NCBI GenBank assembly: GCA_951802425.1
Contig: OX637795.1
Span: 1,736,001-1,800,000 of the forward strand
DNA from: Clavaria fumosa
Lineage: Eukaryota > Basidiomycota > Agaricomycetes > Agaricales > Clavariaceae
Direction: 5' to 3'
DNA: 64,000 nt
Each line of letters opens with the position of its first letter. Positions within the stretch are counted from its first letter, which is position 1. The notes beneath the pieces are model-generated. The model was not told the origin of the DNA and did not search any database. It worked only from the letters and a program-made list of their open reading frames with translations. A program made the translations under genes and the position numbers. Positions 34,895 to 45,297 of the stretch are shown piece after piece.

Positions 34895-35459
34895 TGTTAT
34901 GGTATGTGAGCACGTGACGAGCCGCGACCTTTAGCGCCCCACGGCCTTCACTGGATACTCGCGACCTGGGACCAGCGCTCTTAGACCCTCTACAACCACG
35001 TGAGCCTTACCGAGAGGACGGCCCATATTTGTGATGGGACGTCTATGCGGGATGCCATCATCCTGTCACCACCCGACACCTGTTGCCTTGATCCCATCAG
35101 TATTAAGCCTAATCCGGTTCTTCCTTTATTTCCTCCCTTCGCTACCACTATCCCGTCCCCCTAGCGCCCTTATATTCTCCATCAATATCCCATCGCCCCG
35201 CCGACCCCGCCCTCGCTACCTTGTTCCCGCTCTTGCAACCACGTGATCGTTCCCCTGGGATACCTCCTCTCCCCTACCGTTACTGCCTTTCCCTTCGTCC
35301 CTTGTACCTAGACAGTTACCGTACCACCATAATTCAGTATATATACTGGTAGATACATGTCCTGTATTCCCCAGACTTGTTATTCTCACAATTTACTCTC
35401 TCTGCTTGCGTCCTGCCCAGCTAGCCTGCCCAGGACTGACTCAGCAGTAAGCCGTAACA
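34895..35459 (+). repeat. 5' LTR (565 bp)
   Basis: Starts TGTTATGGTATGTGAGCA and ends GTAAGCCGTAACA. It matches the 3' LTR over its whole length except for a missing 23-bp stretch near CCACGTGAGCC. AGTATATATACTGG near 35,337 is a likely TATA element. Confidence 0.93.
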
Positions 35460-36379
35460 TAATAACAAGTCTACCCATAGCCACCTCCTCTCTGGACCTG
35501 GTACTCTTTTCAAACCTGGCTTCTCCCACTATCCTTGCGACTCGTACGAACGACCCCGCCGACCAAGCCTACCGTACACAGCAATACGCCTTGCACCTGC
35601 CACCCCCTCCCGGACTGATTGAAATCCGCGAGACCTGGCGACGTAACCGTCTGCGACACATCGACAGACGAACCCTGACCGCAATCACACGCCCGCCCAC
35701 TCCCGAGTACCGAAAGTACCCGAAGAGCGTCGTTTATCGATCCGTTGAGAGGCAGTTTATCCCCACCGGACTACTTACCTCCAGAACCCTCCGCATACAA
35801 CGCATATTCGAGACCTATAGTCAGGTCGAATTCATAGAAGGGCTGCACGAGCGCCTGACCAAACTTTGGATTGCCCAACAACAAGAAGATATCGCCGAGG
35901 TCTTAGAAGGCCTCAACATCGAAGAGCTCGACAATATCCCGACCCCTGCTTCCACCGAAGCCTCGCCGTCTCCGCGTCCCGCCTCGCCCGTACCCACCAC
36001 CCGAACTTTCGCCAACAAGTGCACGCAGACCCAGCCCAGCGAACGTTTCATTACGATCACCGGACACCGAGCCAAATACCTCGTCGATACCGCCACACGA
36101 TACATCGTGGACTGGAAACCCCGTATCACTCAGCCCTATCCCGCCGTTCCTAGCAGACGCTCCCGGATCCCCGTTAACGTTCCAGTCTCCCCCATCACCC
36201 CGACCAACATCCCCGATCTCTTGGCAGCTAGAGCACTCGCCGCCAGACACCGAGCTGCCGTCCACATACCACAGCCCGAGCCTCACAACCCACTCACTGA
36301 CACCGATGATGTCTCATCCCCCGGACCCTCAGACATCTCATCAATCCAACCGTACAATCTCGACAGCGACAGCGAGTAG
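35357..36379 (+). CDS. Extra ORF upstream of gag in the Ty3 element
   Basis: Open frame of 340 codons that starts inside the 5' LTR (functional start may be later) and overlaps gag by 74 bp in another frame. It contains Arg-rich and Pro-rich segments (RETWRRNRLRHIDRR, RKYPKSVVYRSVERQFIPT) and no domain that I recognise. Its position suggests either a separate early protein or an N-terminal extension of gag reached by frameshifting. It stays open while later frames have stops. Confidence 0.5.
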   Translation: MSCIPQTCYSHNLLSLLASCPASLPRTDSAVSRNIITSLPIATSSLDLVLFSNLASPTILATRTNDPADQAYRTQQYALHLPPPPGLIEIRETWRRNRLRHIDRRTLTAITRPPTPEYRKYPKSVVYRSVERQFIPTGLLTSRTLRIQRIFETYSQVEFIEGLHERLTKLWIAQQQEDIAEVLEGLNIEELDNIPTPASTEASPSPRPASPVPTTRTFANKCTQTQPSERFITITGHRAKYLVDTATRYIVDWKPRITQPYPAVPSRRSRIPVNVPVSPITPTNIPDLLAARALAARHRAAVHIPQPEPHNPLTDTDDVSSPGPSDISSIQPYNLDSDSE

Positions 36380-37283
36380 CGGCCTTACCGTCAGAGACTT
36401 CGATGGCACCCAGGCGACCTACCGCACCTTCAAATGCCAATTCACCCTCCTCTTTGCCTGCGAGCCGGAATGCTTCGAATCCCACGAAAAGAAGATCTAT
36501 TTCGTGCTCAACAAGATGTGCCTTGGATACGCGGAACTATGGGCTAATGCCCGTGTAGACCGTATCATAGAAAGAGATACCACCGGTACTTGGACTAACT
36601 TCATCCAAGACCTAGATGACGAGTTCCTCGACACGACTGAGGAAACGCGAGCCCTCGCCAACCTCCAGAAACTCCGACAAAGCGGAAAAACCGCCCGCGA
36701 ATTCTTTACCGATTTTGACCGCCTCTACCGCCAGGCTCACCTCTCCATCGCCCACCACGAATCGGTACTCATTGAGTACCTCAAGAACGGTCTCAACCAG
36801 CCCCTGGTTGAAAAGATTTACAATAGTGACGAGCTCCCCGCGACCTATGTTGGCTGGAGGAACAAAGCCATCAGGATGGACGACCTGTGGCAAGAGTTCA
36901 AATCCTTGCGCAAGGCTCGCGCCCCAGTTCCACCTAGCCGACCCGCGACCTCCCAGATCCGCGCCCCCGCCGTACCTGCATCTACTCCCCACCCCGACGC
37001 GATGATCATCGACCGTTCGTGACCCAAGCCTGCCGAGGTACAGTGCTACAACTGTCGTGGCTTCGGTCATATCTCGAAGAACTGCCCTCTCCCGCCCACG
37101 CGTCGCACCCAGCAGGTCCGAGGAGTCATCTCCCTCCCTGTCCCAATCGCCCCAAGTGCCACGACATCCACGACTACATCGGGCGATAAGTTGGAAGAAG
37201 CACAGGCGGAGATCGCGAGGTTGAAAGACCTGGTCGTGCTCAGAGAAAAAGAAATCGCAGATTTTACAAATGGTGAAGATTGA
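36306..37283 (+). pseudogene. Retrotransposon Gag with CCHC zinc knuckle, one in-frame TGA
   Basis: Capsid-like region (FDGTQATYRTFKCQFTLLF, EFLDTTEETRALANLQKLRQ, YRQAHLSIAHHE) followed, after a TGA at 37020-37022, by the nucleocapsid zinc knuckle CYNCRGFGHISKNC (CX2CX4HX4C) in the same frame. The frame ends at 37281-37283, overlapping the pol frame by a few bases, the usual place for frameshift or reinitiation. Confidence 0.8.
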
Positions 37284-40200
37284 GTTCAGACTCTTCGCCG
37301 GTAAAAAGTTATGTACCCCCTTGTACCCCCGCCGTGAATAAACAGGTCCTGGTGACCCCTTCTCCGTCCCCCAGACTGAACCTGAGGAAAGAGAAAACCA
37401 AGGCTAACCCCAAAAAGCCTTGTATGGAAATACCCATTACGATGGAGAACCCCAGTAATGGGAGGAGAAGACTGGGATATGCCCTTGTGGACTCAGGATG
37501 CTCAGCCTCCGCTATCGACAAAAAATATGCCCAGAGCCTAGGGTTAAGGTTACGGGACCTCCCCCAACCCCTATACTCGATCAATGCTGATGGAACTCCC
37601 AACGCCCTGGGAATGGTAACTAAAACTGCCGACCTGATCATCTCCATTGGACAAGACTTCCGCCAGAGAATCACCCTCCTAGTTGGACAGTTCCACCCTC
37701 CCCACCTCTACCTAGGAGACGACTGGTTGAGAAAGAACAACCCCACAATTGATTGGATCGACCGAACGATCGAGTTCCCCAAACCCCACGCGGTACTCAC
37801 ACGAGGTGCCTTTGTCGAAGCCGTAGTACCTCCCTACCACGAAGAATTCCCAAAGGTTTTCTCGATTGCAGAATTCGCGAAATTACCCCCTTCCCGAGGC
37901 GCCATAGACCACCCAATCAAACTAAAGGAAGGGGCCGTCCCCAAGCGCTCAAAAATCTACTCCGTGCCACGTGCGTATTACCCGGAATTGAAGTCATGGA
38001 TCGAGGAAAACCTAAAGAGTGGACGAATATGACCTTCAAACTCACCCTGGGCCTCGCCTCTCTTCTTTAAGCAAGAAGGGAAGAAGTTACGCCCCATAAT
38101 TGACTACTGAGAACTCAATGCCGTGACAAAAAAGGACGCACACCCTCTCCCCCTTATCCGAGACATCCTCGATGCCCTCAAAGGAAAAGTCTTCTTCACC
38201 AAAATGGATGTCGTACGCGGCTTTAACAACGTCAAGATTCGAGAAGGCGACGAATGGCTAACAGCATTCATTTGCCCGGAAGGCCAATTCGAGTACACTG
38301 TTATGGGGTTCGGACTAACCAATGCCCCAGCCCGATTTCAGCATTTCATGAATGCCATTCTCCGAGAAGAAATAGCCACCGGCCATGTACACGTTTACAT
38401 CGACGACATCCTCATCCACACGCCGGACCTGGAAACACACCAGCGACTTACTCGTGCCGTCCTCCAAAGACTCGCAGAGAACTCGCTCTGCCTAAGACTG
38501 GAGAAATGCCACTTCCAAAAAAGTGAGGTCGAGTTTCTGGGGCATTATATCCGATGTGGACATATCGAGAAGTCAGAACGACTATGTGCTGGGATACGAG
38601 AGTGGCCTGTCCCGCGGTCCAAAAGAGAAGTCCAGAAATTCCTTGGGTTCCTGAATTATTTTAGGAGACATATCCCCGACTTCGCCATGACCGCGATCCC
38701 TCTCCACCAACTCACAGGGAATAAAGATTGGCAGTGGGGCCTAGACGAGAAGAATGCCTTCGACCGCCTTGTCCAGCAACTACTCGACGGACGACGCACA
38801 GCAGTCCCCAAGGATGAGGGTAGCTGGAAGATTGAAACAGATGCCTCTAATGTTGCGATAGGTGGTATCCTATACCAGCAGCAAGAGGACAGTAACTGGG
38901 CAATGATTGATTGTTTTTCTAAAGCTCTCAAGGATGCCGAGAAGAACTACGATACCTACGACAAGGAACTGCTAGCCATTGTCCGCGCTCTCGAAGCCTG
39001 GCCACAATATCTCATCGCGACCCCGGCACCCTTCGAGGTTTGGACTGACCATGCCAACCTGGCCTATTTCCGAAAACCTAATCCGCTTAATGGGAGGCAA
39101 AACCGTTGGAGGGCCCTCCTGGCTCTATATAACTTCGAGATCAAGCACCGGCCAGGGAAGACCAACACCACCGCCGACGCGCTGTCCCGCCAACCCGACC
39201 ATGACGATGCAACCACCCCGGCCCTAGCCCCACTACTACCGGATGCCCTCTTTAAATCAACAACCGAACCAAGTCTTCTTGACCGCATCAAAGCTGGCCA
39301 AACAGAAACTGCGCATGGACCTGCCATCATACAGGAAGCCGATGGGGTCAAATACTATCGAAACAAGATTTGGGTCCCCCCTAACCTAATCGACGATGTA
39401 CTGGCCATCCATCACGATGCCCCCTCAGCCAGGCACCCAGGTATCCGGAAGACCAGCGAAAACGTCCGCCGAAACTTCGATTGGCCCGGACTCGATAGCG
39501 ACATTCGATCCCGCGTCCAACGGTGTTGGCACTGCCAAAGAAATAAAATCAACCGTACTGGGAACCGACCTGCTCTACACCCTTTTCCCTCCCCGCTGCA
39601 GCCTTGGGATGAAATAAGCTGGGACATCGTAGGACCACTAAACCCCTCTGAAGGCTATGACGGAGTCCTGGTCATTCGGGACCGGGCCACGAGGTCTTCC
39701 TTACTAGAGCCCATCAGTATGGACCTGACGAGCGAGGGAGCAGCCCGAATATTCCTACGCCGAGTCTACGCCAGCCACGGACTCCCGTCCAAAGTCACAA
39801 GCGATCGAGGATCAAATTTCGTGGCTAAATTCCTCAAGAACGTGTATGGACAGCTGGGCGTAGGAACTAACCCTAGCACGGCATATCACCCCCAAACCGA
39901 CGGCCTCACGGAAAGAGCCAACCAGGAAGTATTCACGCTACTAAAACATGTCTGTAGCGAGATGCCCGAGAACTGGGCTTCCTGGCTCCCTATTACAGAG
40001 TTCGCCCTCAACAACCGATCCTACGGAAGCTCCGACGTCTCTCCTTTCCTACTCGACTACGCTAGGCACCCTGTCGCCCTCCCCGACCTTCGCCTCACCG
40101 AGTCGAACAACCCCGCTGCTGATAGCTTCCTGGAAAAGGCCTACGAAATGCGAGGAAAAATGAAGAAACTAGTAGAGCAGTCCAACAAGACCATGGAGCG

Positions 40201-40645
40201 GCGAGGGGGATACACAACCAACTGGAAAGAAGGGACCCTAGTCTGGTTGGAAAGCCGCAACCTGGTACTAGAAGATCTCTGAAAGAAGCTGATGCCGCGA
40301 CGAGTTGGACCCTTCAAAGTAGTCGCGAAACGAGGCGCCGCCGCCTATGAACTCGAACTACCGCGACATTGGCGGATACACCCGGTCTTCCACGAATCAC
40401 TTCTTACCCTGTCTACACCTGGCCCCGACCATCCCGAGCATCCCGAAAGCTTGGAGATCGATGGTGAACCCCAATACGAAGTAGAGTTCGTCCGTGCAAA
40501 GCGAAAACGTGGAAGGCAAGTACAGTATCTGGTATGGTGGACGGGTTACCCCCCGGAGGACGATACCTGGGAGCCTGCAAAGAATCTTAAAGATGCACAG
40601 GAAGCCATACACGATTTTGAGATTGCTCAGGAAGTGCAATCTTAG
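37280..40645 (+). pseudogene. Ty3 Pol: protease, RT, RNase H, integrase, chromodomain; three in-frame TGA
   Basis: One continuous frame except TGA at 38030, 38108 and 40280. Protease: LVDSGCSASAID (D-S-G). Reverse transcriptase: palm motif YIDDIL near 38,400 and FLGHYIRCGHIEKS. RNase H: IETDASNVAIGG with YDKELLAI. Integrase: HHDAPSARHPG with CWHCQRNK (HHCC), WDIVGP and SDRGSNF (catalytic Asp pair) with the expected downstream Glu. The C-terminus has a chromodomain (QYLVWWTGYPPEDDTWEP), which in chromoviruses targets integration to heterochromatin. The stops make this copy non-autonomous unless read through. Confidence 0.93.
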
Positions 40646-40656
40646 GGGGGAGGTTA

Positions 40657-41244
40657 TGTTACGGTATGTGAGCATGTGACGAGCCGCGACCTTTAGCGCC
40701 CCACGGCCTTCACTGGATACTCGCGACCTGGGACCAGCGCTCTTAGACCCTCTACAACCACGTGACTTACAAGCGCCCAGTCACGTGAGCCTTACTGAGA
40801 GGACGGCCCATATTCGTGATGGGACGTCTATGCGGGATGCCATCATCCTGTCACCACCCGACACCTGTCGCCTTGATCCCATCAGTATTAAGCCTAATCC
40901 GGTTCTTCCTTTATTTCCTCCCTTCGCTACCACTATCCCGTCCCCCTAGCGCCCTTATATTCTCCATCAATATCCCATTGCCCCGCCGACCCCGCCCTCG
41001 CTACCTTGTTCCCGCTCTCGCAACCACGTGATCGTTCCCCTGGGATACCTCCTCTCCCCTACCGTTACTGCCTTTCCCTTCGTCCCTTGTACCTAGACAG
41101 TTACTGTACCACCATAATTCAGTATATATACTGGTAGATACATGTCCTGTATTCCCCAGACTTGTTATTCTCGCAATTTACTCTCTCTGCTTGCGTCCTG
41201 CCCAGCTAGCCTGCCCAGGACTGACTCAGCAGTAAGCCGTAACA
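40657..41244 (+). repeat. 3' LTR (588 bp)
   Basis: Starts TGTTACGGTATGTGAGCA after a purine tract and ends GTAAGCCGTAACA. Carries a 23-bp block (GTGACTTACAAGCGCCCAGTCAC region near 40,760) absent from the 5' LTR, flanked by repeated CACGTGA words, so slippage or recombination is likely. Confidence 0.93.
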
Positions 41245-42114
41245 GGAAAGCAGTGTACTCACCAGCAATTGCCACATGGCCCTTTCCCACTTGCACAGTG
41301 CCCTCACCTCCACTGCCACCTCCAATGCTGCTCCTCAATGGGGAGCAATATTTGGCCATCTGCTCATGCCAATCAGTGTATTGTGTGAGAATTTCATGCA
41401 AGTTGCAATAAGAGGATGGGGGGTGGGTGCCATGATGAAGTGGTGGGAGAAAAAGAGCCTAGGAAATTTGAACCCCACATGACTCAATGAAGTCACATGT
41501 TGCAGTTGTGCCTTGCAGGAGCTTGGATCATAGGGAGGATATACTGTCACAACCTGACAACTCTCACTTTGGATCCTCTGATGTGTCCTTTGGCTGCTGT
41601 GTGGCAATTCCACATGCAATTCATAATTCTGGCAATTGCTGATTGCCTTGTTGTCATTTGGCCATTGCCTAAAAGTTTTGGGGGAATGAGTGGAGTTGCT
41701 TTTAGGACCTGGAGGGGAGCCTGTCAACAAGTTAGCTCATGTCATCAGGTTGGGGTTGATTATGAGTGATAGGTAGGGTGGAAACTAATGGGCATGACCC
41801 AGCATAAAGATTGACTTGGAGCATGAGAGGGTGGCTGCTATGCAATGCCCAGTCAATATGCAATGCCCAGTCAAGGATCTAAGGCAGCTCTCAACAGCAA
41901 TCCTTGTGTGTAAGCAAGTAATTGGGTTTATGTCATATGCTGCAGTATCTATTACAACCATGAGTCTATATCCTAAGCAAGTAACAGAAGTCATCTAGAG
42001 TCCAAGAAGATCTACAAATAATAAGATATCAACAATATTGTCCATAGATGTGTTTCAGCCACTACATTCCCACCTAAAAGTCTAATCTTCATGAGGCTGT
42101 GGAATTCCTGCTCA

Positions 42115-42190
42115 CCATCAGAATTACTATATGATTGATTATCTATGTAGGTTTCAACCCATGACTGGTCAGGCTCACAATCTTAACTAT
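42115..42190 (-). repeat. Possible tRNA-derived SINE remnant (second)
   Basis: On the minus strand ATAGTTAAGATTGTGAGCC is followed by CATGGGTTGAAACCTA, resembling a degraded A box and B box at about the right distance. Two short motifs only, hence low confidence. Confidence 0.3.
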
Positions 42191-43331
42191 GGCCCTAGCA
42201 CCCCTCATGACTTTAGTAGACCACTCAGATAGTTACTGTACAACTAAACATACCCTGTACTGCTATAGTTCCATCACTTGGACACCTTTGTACTTACCCA
42301 AAGTAGTTACAAGTGTACTGCATACATATATATGTCTTGCATGTAATTACAGTATTGTAGACTTGATATTGATGCACTTTGGTATAAGCTTAAGGCTAGT
42401 ATGCCCTTGAGCTTTGAACCTATGCAGTTGGTAGGTCTTGTCTCACTTGGTGACTTTGACAACACCAAGAGCAATCTTGCTTCTTTCTAAACTCATCCCC
42501 TGTACTTGTGCACTTAAGCATTCCCTTTCTCATCTTGGTGCTGACCTCTTGAAATCTTTTTAGGTTCTCTTTAAGTATTTCACCTTCATCAATAGCAGTT
42601 CTGAACTTCTCTACCATCAGAACTACTTACAAGACAGGATAAGCCCTAACATGTTGCTACCCAACTTGATATTGCCAATGGTACAGTGTACTGATACCAT
42701 TTTCCCCACTGACTAGATAATTTGTCTGCTGCTGCCACAGCACCTCAATTTTGGTAACTCTGAGTTGGCAAAAATGTTCTCAGGTATCTTGGGAGGTCTA
42801 TAATAATTTTTATTGATTTTATATGTGTATGCAACTCAAGTGAGAGCAATCTGAGATGGTGAGGTGGATTGTTGCCAAAATGGTCACTTTTCCCAGCTGT
42901 GGGAACATAGCTAGTCATTGTCCTCCCTGCTGCTCATGTCCTCTCAGTCCTCTCCTTCTGCTGTGGCAACCAAATCTGGCACACCTGAGAACATTTCTGC
43001 CCACTCAGAGTTACCAAAATTGGGGTGTTGTGGCAGCAGCAGACAAGTTATCTAGTTGGTGGGAAAAATGATGTCAGTATGCTGTACATGTTCCTGTCAC
43101 TGAAAGAATGAAGAATTTCACTCATTTTTGCATTGACCTCCACCCTGTTTGGTCAGATGAGGTAGTTTTATTGTAAAGGTTCCCCAGGCCAAGCTTTAGG
43201 TCAAATGGATGAAGGTCAAATCAGAAAATTCACCTTAAACTGACCATCAAATGAGAACCACTGATCTGATTCCCTTCAAATTCTATGCAGACATGGATAT
43301 AAGGACTAGGGTATTGTAGAAAAATCATGAG

Positions 43332-43401
43332 ATGCATTGGCAAAGATTTCACATAATTTTCCCACTCATAGTAAAATTATGTGAAATCTTTGCCAATGCA
43401 T
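43332..43401. repeat. Perfect 29-bp inverted repeat, 12-nt loop
   Basis: Left arm 43,332-43,360 (ATGCATTGGCAAAGATTTCA...) is the exact reverse complement of the right arm 43,373-43,401, with a 12-nt loop. The perfect pairing inside a highly decayed region is notable. It could be a MITE core, a fold-back element or a small-RNA hairpin. Confidence 0.85.
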
Positions 43402-43680
43402 AGTTACTGTACATGGGCTGAAATTGTAGATATCATTTTGAATAATCAAATACCCTTGTATGAGCTGGGTTATGCCACTCACCAAAGTATATTCTTCTCT
43501 GATCTGGTGATGGTACACACTGCCACTTGCCTGAAATTGTTTGGCCATTACAACCAATAAAAAGTCATTCATGATGCTGGAAATTCAAGGAAAGGGACAT
43601 GATGACAACTGCTACCAACAGCTGCATATGCATTGACAGACTATCCATCTCAAGGTCAAACATCAATCCCTGTTATTCAT

Positions 43681-43753
43681 CAGCAAAATAATTGGGGTGG
43701 TATGGAGGTAGAGACTGCTGCATACCTTTGCATACCACCTAATTATTTTGCTG
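43681..43753. mobile_element. Small MITE-like element, copy C
   Basis: Terminal inverted repeats CAGCAAAATAATT / AATTATTTTGCTG, extended to 18 bp by flanking TTCAT/ATGAA bases, with a core that also pairs (GGTGGTATGGAGGTA with TACCTTTGCATACCACC). The whole element can fold into one hairpin. Reverse-complement match to the elements at 23,066 and 26,860. Confidence 0.75.
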
Positions 43754-44332
43754 ATGAACTTGTTGACATTATCTGCCAACAGGGGAGCTTGCACCTTTCA
43801 ACACTTATGTTGCTTTATCATGAAGAAAGGGTGCCAATCAATTTGTCTGCTATGTAACTTTCACAACCATCTCTTCATTACTCATCCCTGTCAAATTTTT
43901 TCACAAAAAGATGCAGGACTCTCATTTTCCCATGAACATGTCATTACTTTGTAATATTATTACTCCCTGTGCTGTGACACTGTGTAAAAAGTTGAATGAT
44001 ACATATATTGACATACATGATTGAAACTTGGTCTCTGCTGTCAAAGATGGGCCCTGCCCTCGAGTGAGGACATGAGGTGGAAGGTTACTTACTTTTTTGG
44101 AATAGCCGTGGAAATAAATTACCAACTTTGGAGACGATGATCAAGCAACTTCCCTCATCGTTCGACGCCCAGTGACGAAACAAGGCGACCAACTACTGCA
44201 ACGCGACTCCTTCAAAGGTGAGCCCCCCACTCCTCTCAGCAGTACCAACCCAACACGAAGCCTGAATATTGGCGGACTTGGATGGATTCGTGCGCTCGAC
44301 TTTGGATGACACCTCTTCCGTAGTAGCTGTCA

Positions 44333-44951
44333 ATGGTGCGTGGACCCCCCGCGTATCCCACGAAAGGACGTTGAACGTGTTCTTTTGCCGTACGACAGAA
44401 ACTCGAAGTCGATTCCTTCTCCGGCCATCGCATTTACCCAAGCAAGGGTAAATTGTTCGTGCGTGGCGACAGCAAGGAATGAACGGATTTAAAACAAATA
44501 CTCGTCTTTGGACTTACCAGCGCTCTCCAGGTCTTCCGATTCGTCTCTTCCAAGAACGCGTCGCTCTTCCTGCAGCGCAAGAACCCTCGCAAGATCGCGT
44601 GGACGCAGATGTACCGCCGTCTGCACAAGAAGGGCGTGACAAAGGAGGTGGCGAAGAAGCGCACGCGGCGGACAGTCAAGCACCAGCGCGCTATCGTTGG
44701 CCTCGACCTTGCGGGCATTGCCGCTAGGAAGAACCAGACAGCAGCGGTGAGGCAGCAGGCCAAGCAGGCGGCTATCCGGAAGGCTAAGGAGGCTAAGAAG
44801 CCCAAGGCGAGTTGCCTTTGTTCGAGCCTCGCTCTTTTGGAATCATCAATTAACTCCTGCTTTGTCTGCTCAGGCTACCCAACCACGAACACACGCACCC
44901 GCGCCGAAAGTCCCGAAGGTGGCCATGAGACCTGCGAAGAGCGGGCGTTAA
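44333..44951 (+). CDS. RPL24: 60S ribosomal protein eL24
   Basis: Large-subunit ribosomal protein eL24. Four coding exons: 44333-44335 (ATG only), 44399-44476, 44531-44806 and 44874-44951, giving 144 aa. The sequence is characteristic: KLEVDSFSGHRIYPSKGKLF, ASLFLQRKNPRKIAWTQMYR, KKRTRRTVKHQRAIVGLDLA and a Lys/Ala/Pro tail. Two splice sites are odd. Intron 2 must begin GAATGA (GA-AG) to keep VRGDSK; a canonical GTGCGT at 44459 would also splice in frame but delete those six residues. Intron 3 begins GCGAGT (GC-AG); the alternative GT gives a nonsensical tail. Confidence 0.92.
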
Positions 44952-45297
44952 ATATTTTTTTTCACTCGTGCTGCCCATGTTCTATATGTCGCGTTCAGTA
45001 TGAATTTGTCTAAACCAGTGATCACCACTGCCTGAGGCTGTCTCGAGAATATTTCGTGTCTACTTTGCTGGATGACAACACACAACAATGATGGGAGACG
45101 AGTACTGAAAAGTAGTGAGATGAGGCAATAGCGAGCGTGATAGTAGAGGTTTGTTCGTGCCGTTCTGAAGGACTACTGGTTCTCAAATGGCCGCACTGGG
45201 TGTTGAGGAAGAGAAAGATTAGATGGCTTCCTGCAACCGTCACCTGGCAATTACTGTAAAAAAAACAATAGCTAATAACAATAATAAAAAACAGAAG
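44952..45297. other. Convergent intergenic region
   Basis: 3' flanks of RPL24 (+) and the kinase gene (-). AT-rich, with TTTTTT and AATAATAA stretches consistent with polyadenylation regions. No gene seen. Confidence 0.5.

Larger units (their letters stand above)
34895..41244 (+). mobile_element. Ty3/gypsy LTR retrotransposon (chromovirus), full length
   Basis: 6.35 kb element bounded by LTRs (TGTTA...TAACA), flanked by a GGAAA duplication. Order: extra ORF, gag with zinc knuckle, protease, reverse transcriptase, RNase H, integrase and a C-terminal chromodomain, which is the chromovirus arrangement. The LTRs differ mainly by one 23-bp block and a few substitutions, and the element is CpG-rich inside a CpG-poor relic, so the insertion is relatively young. 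Coding is interrupted only by four in-frame TGA codons. No clear standard tRNA primer site was recognised after the 5' LTR; a purine tract (AGGGGGGAGG) precedes the 3' LTR. Confidence 0.95.
41245..44100. other. CpG-poor relic right of the Ty3 element
   Basis: Nearly free of CG dinucleotides, no convincing gene. It starts with the second GGAAA duplication. Contains a perfect 29-bp hairpin (43,332-43,401), a MITE-like hairpin (43,681-43,753) and a possible SINE remnant on the minus strand near 42,115-42,190 (GATTGTGAGCC then GGGTTGAAACC). Confidence 0.55.
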
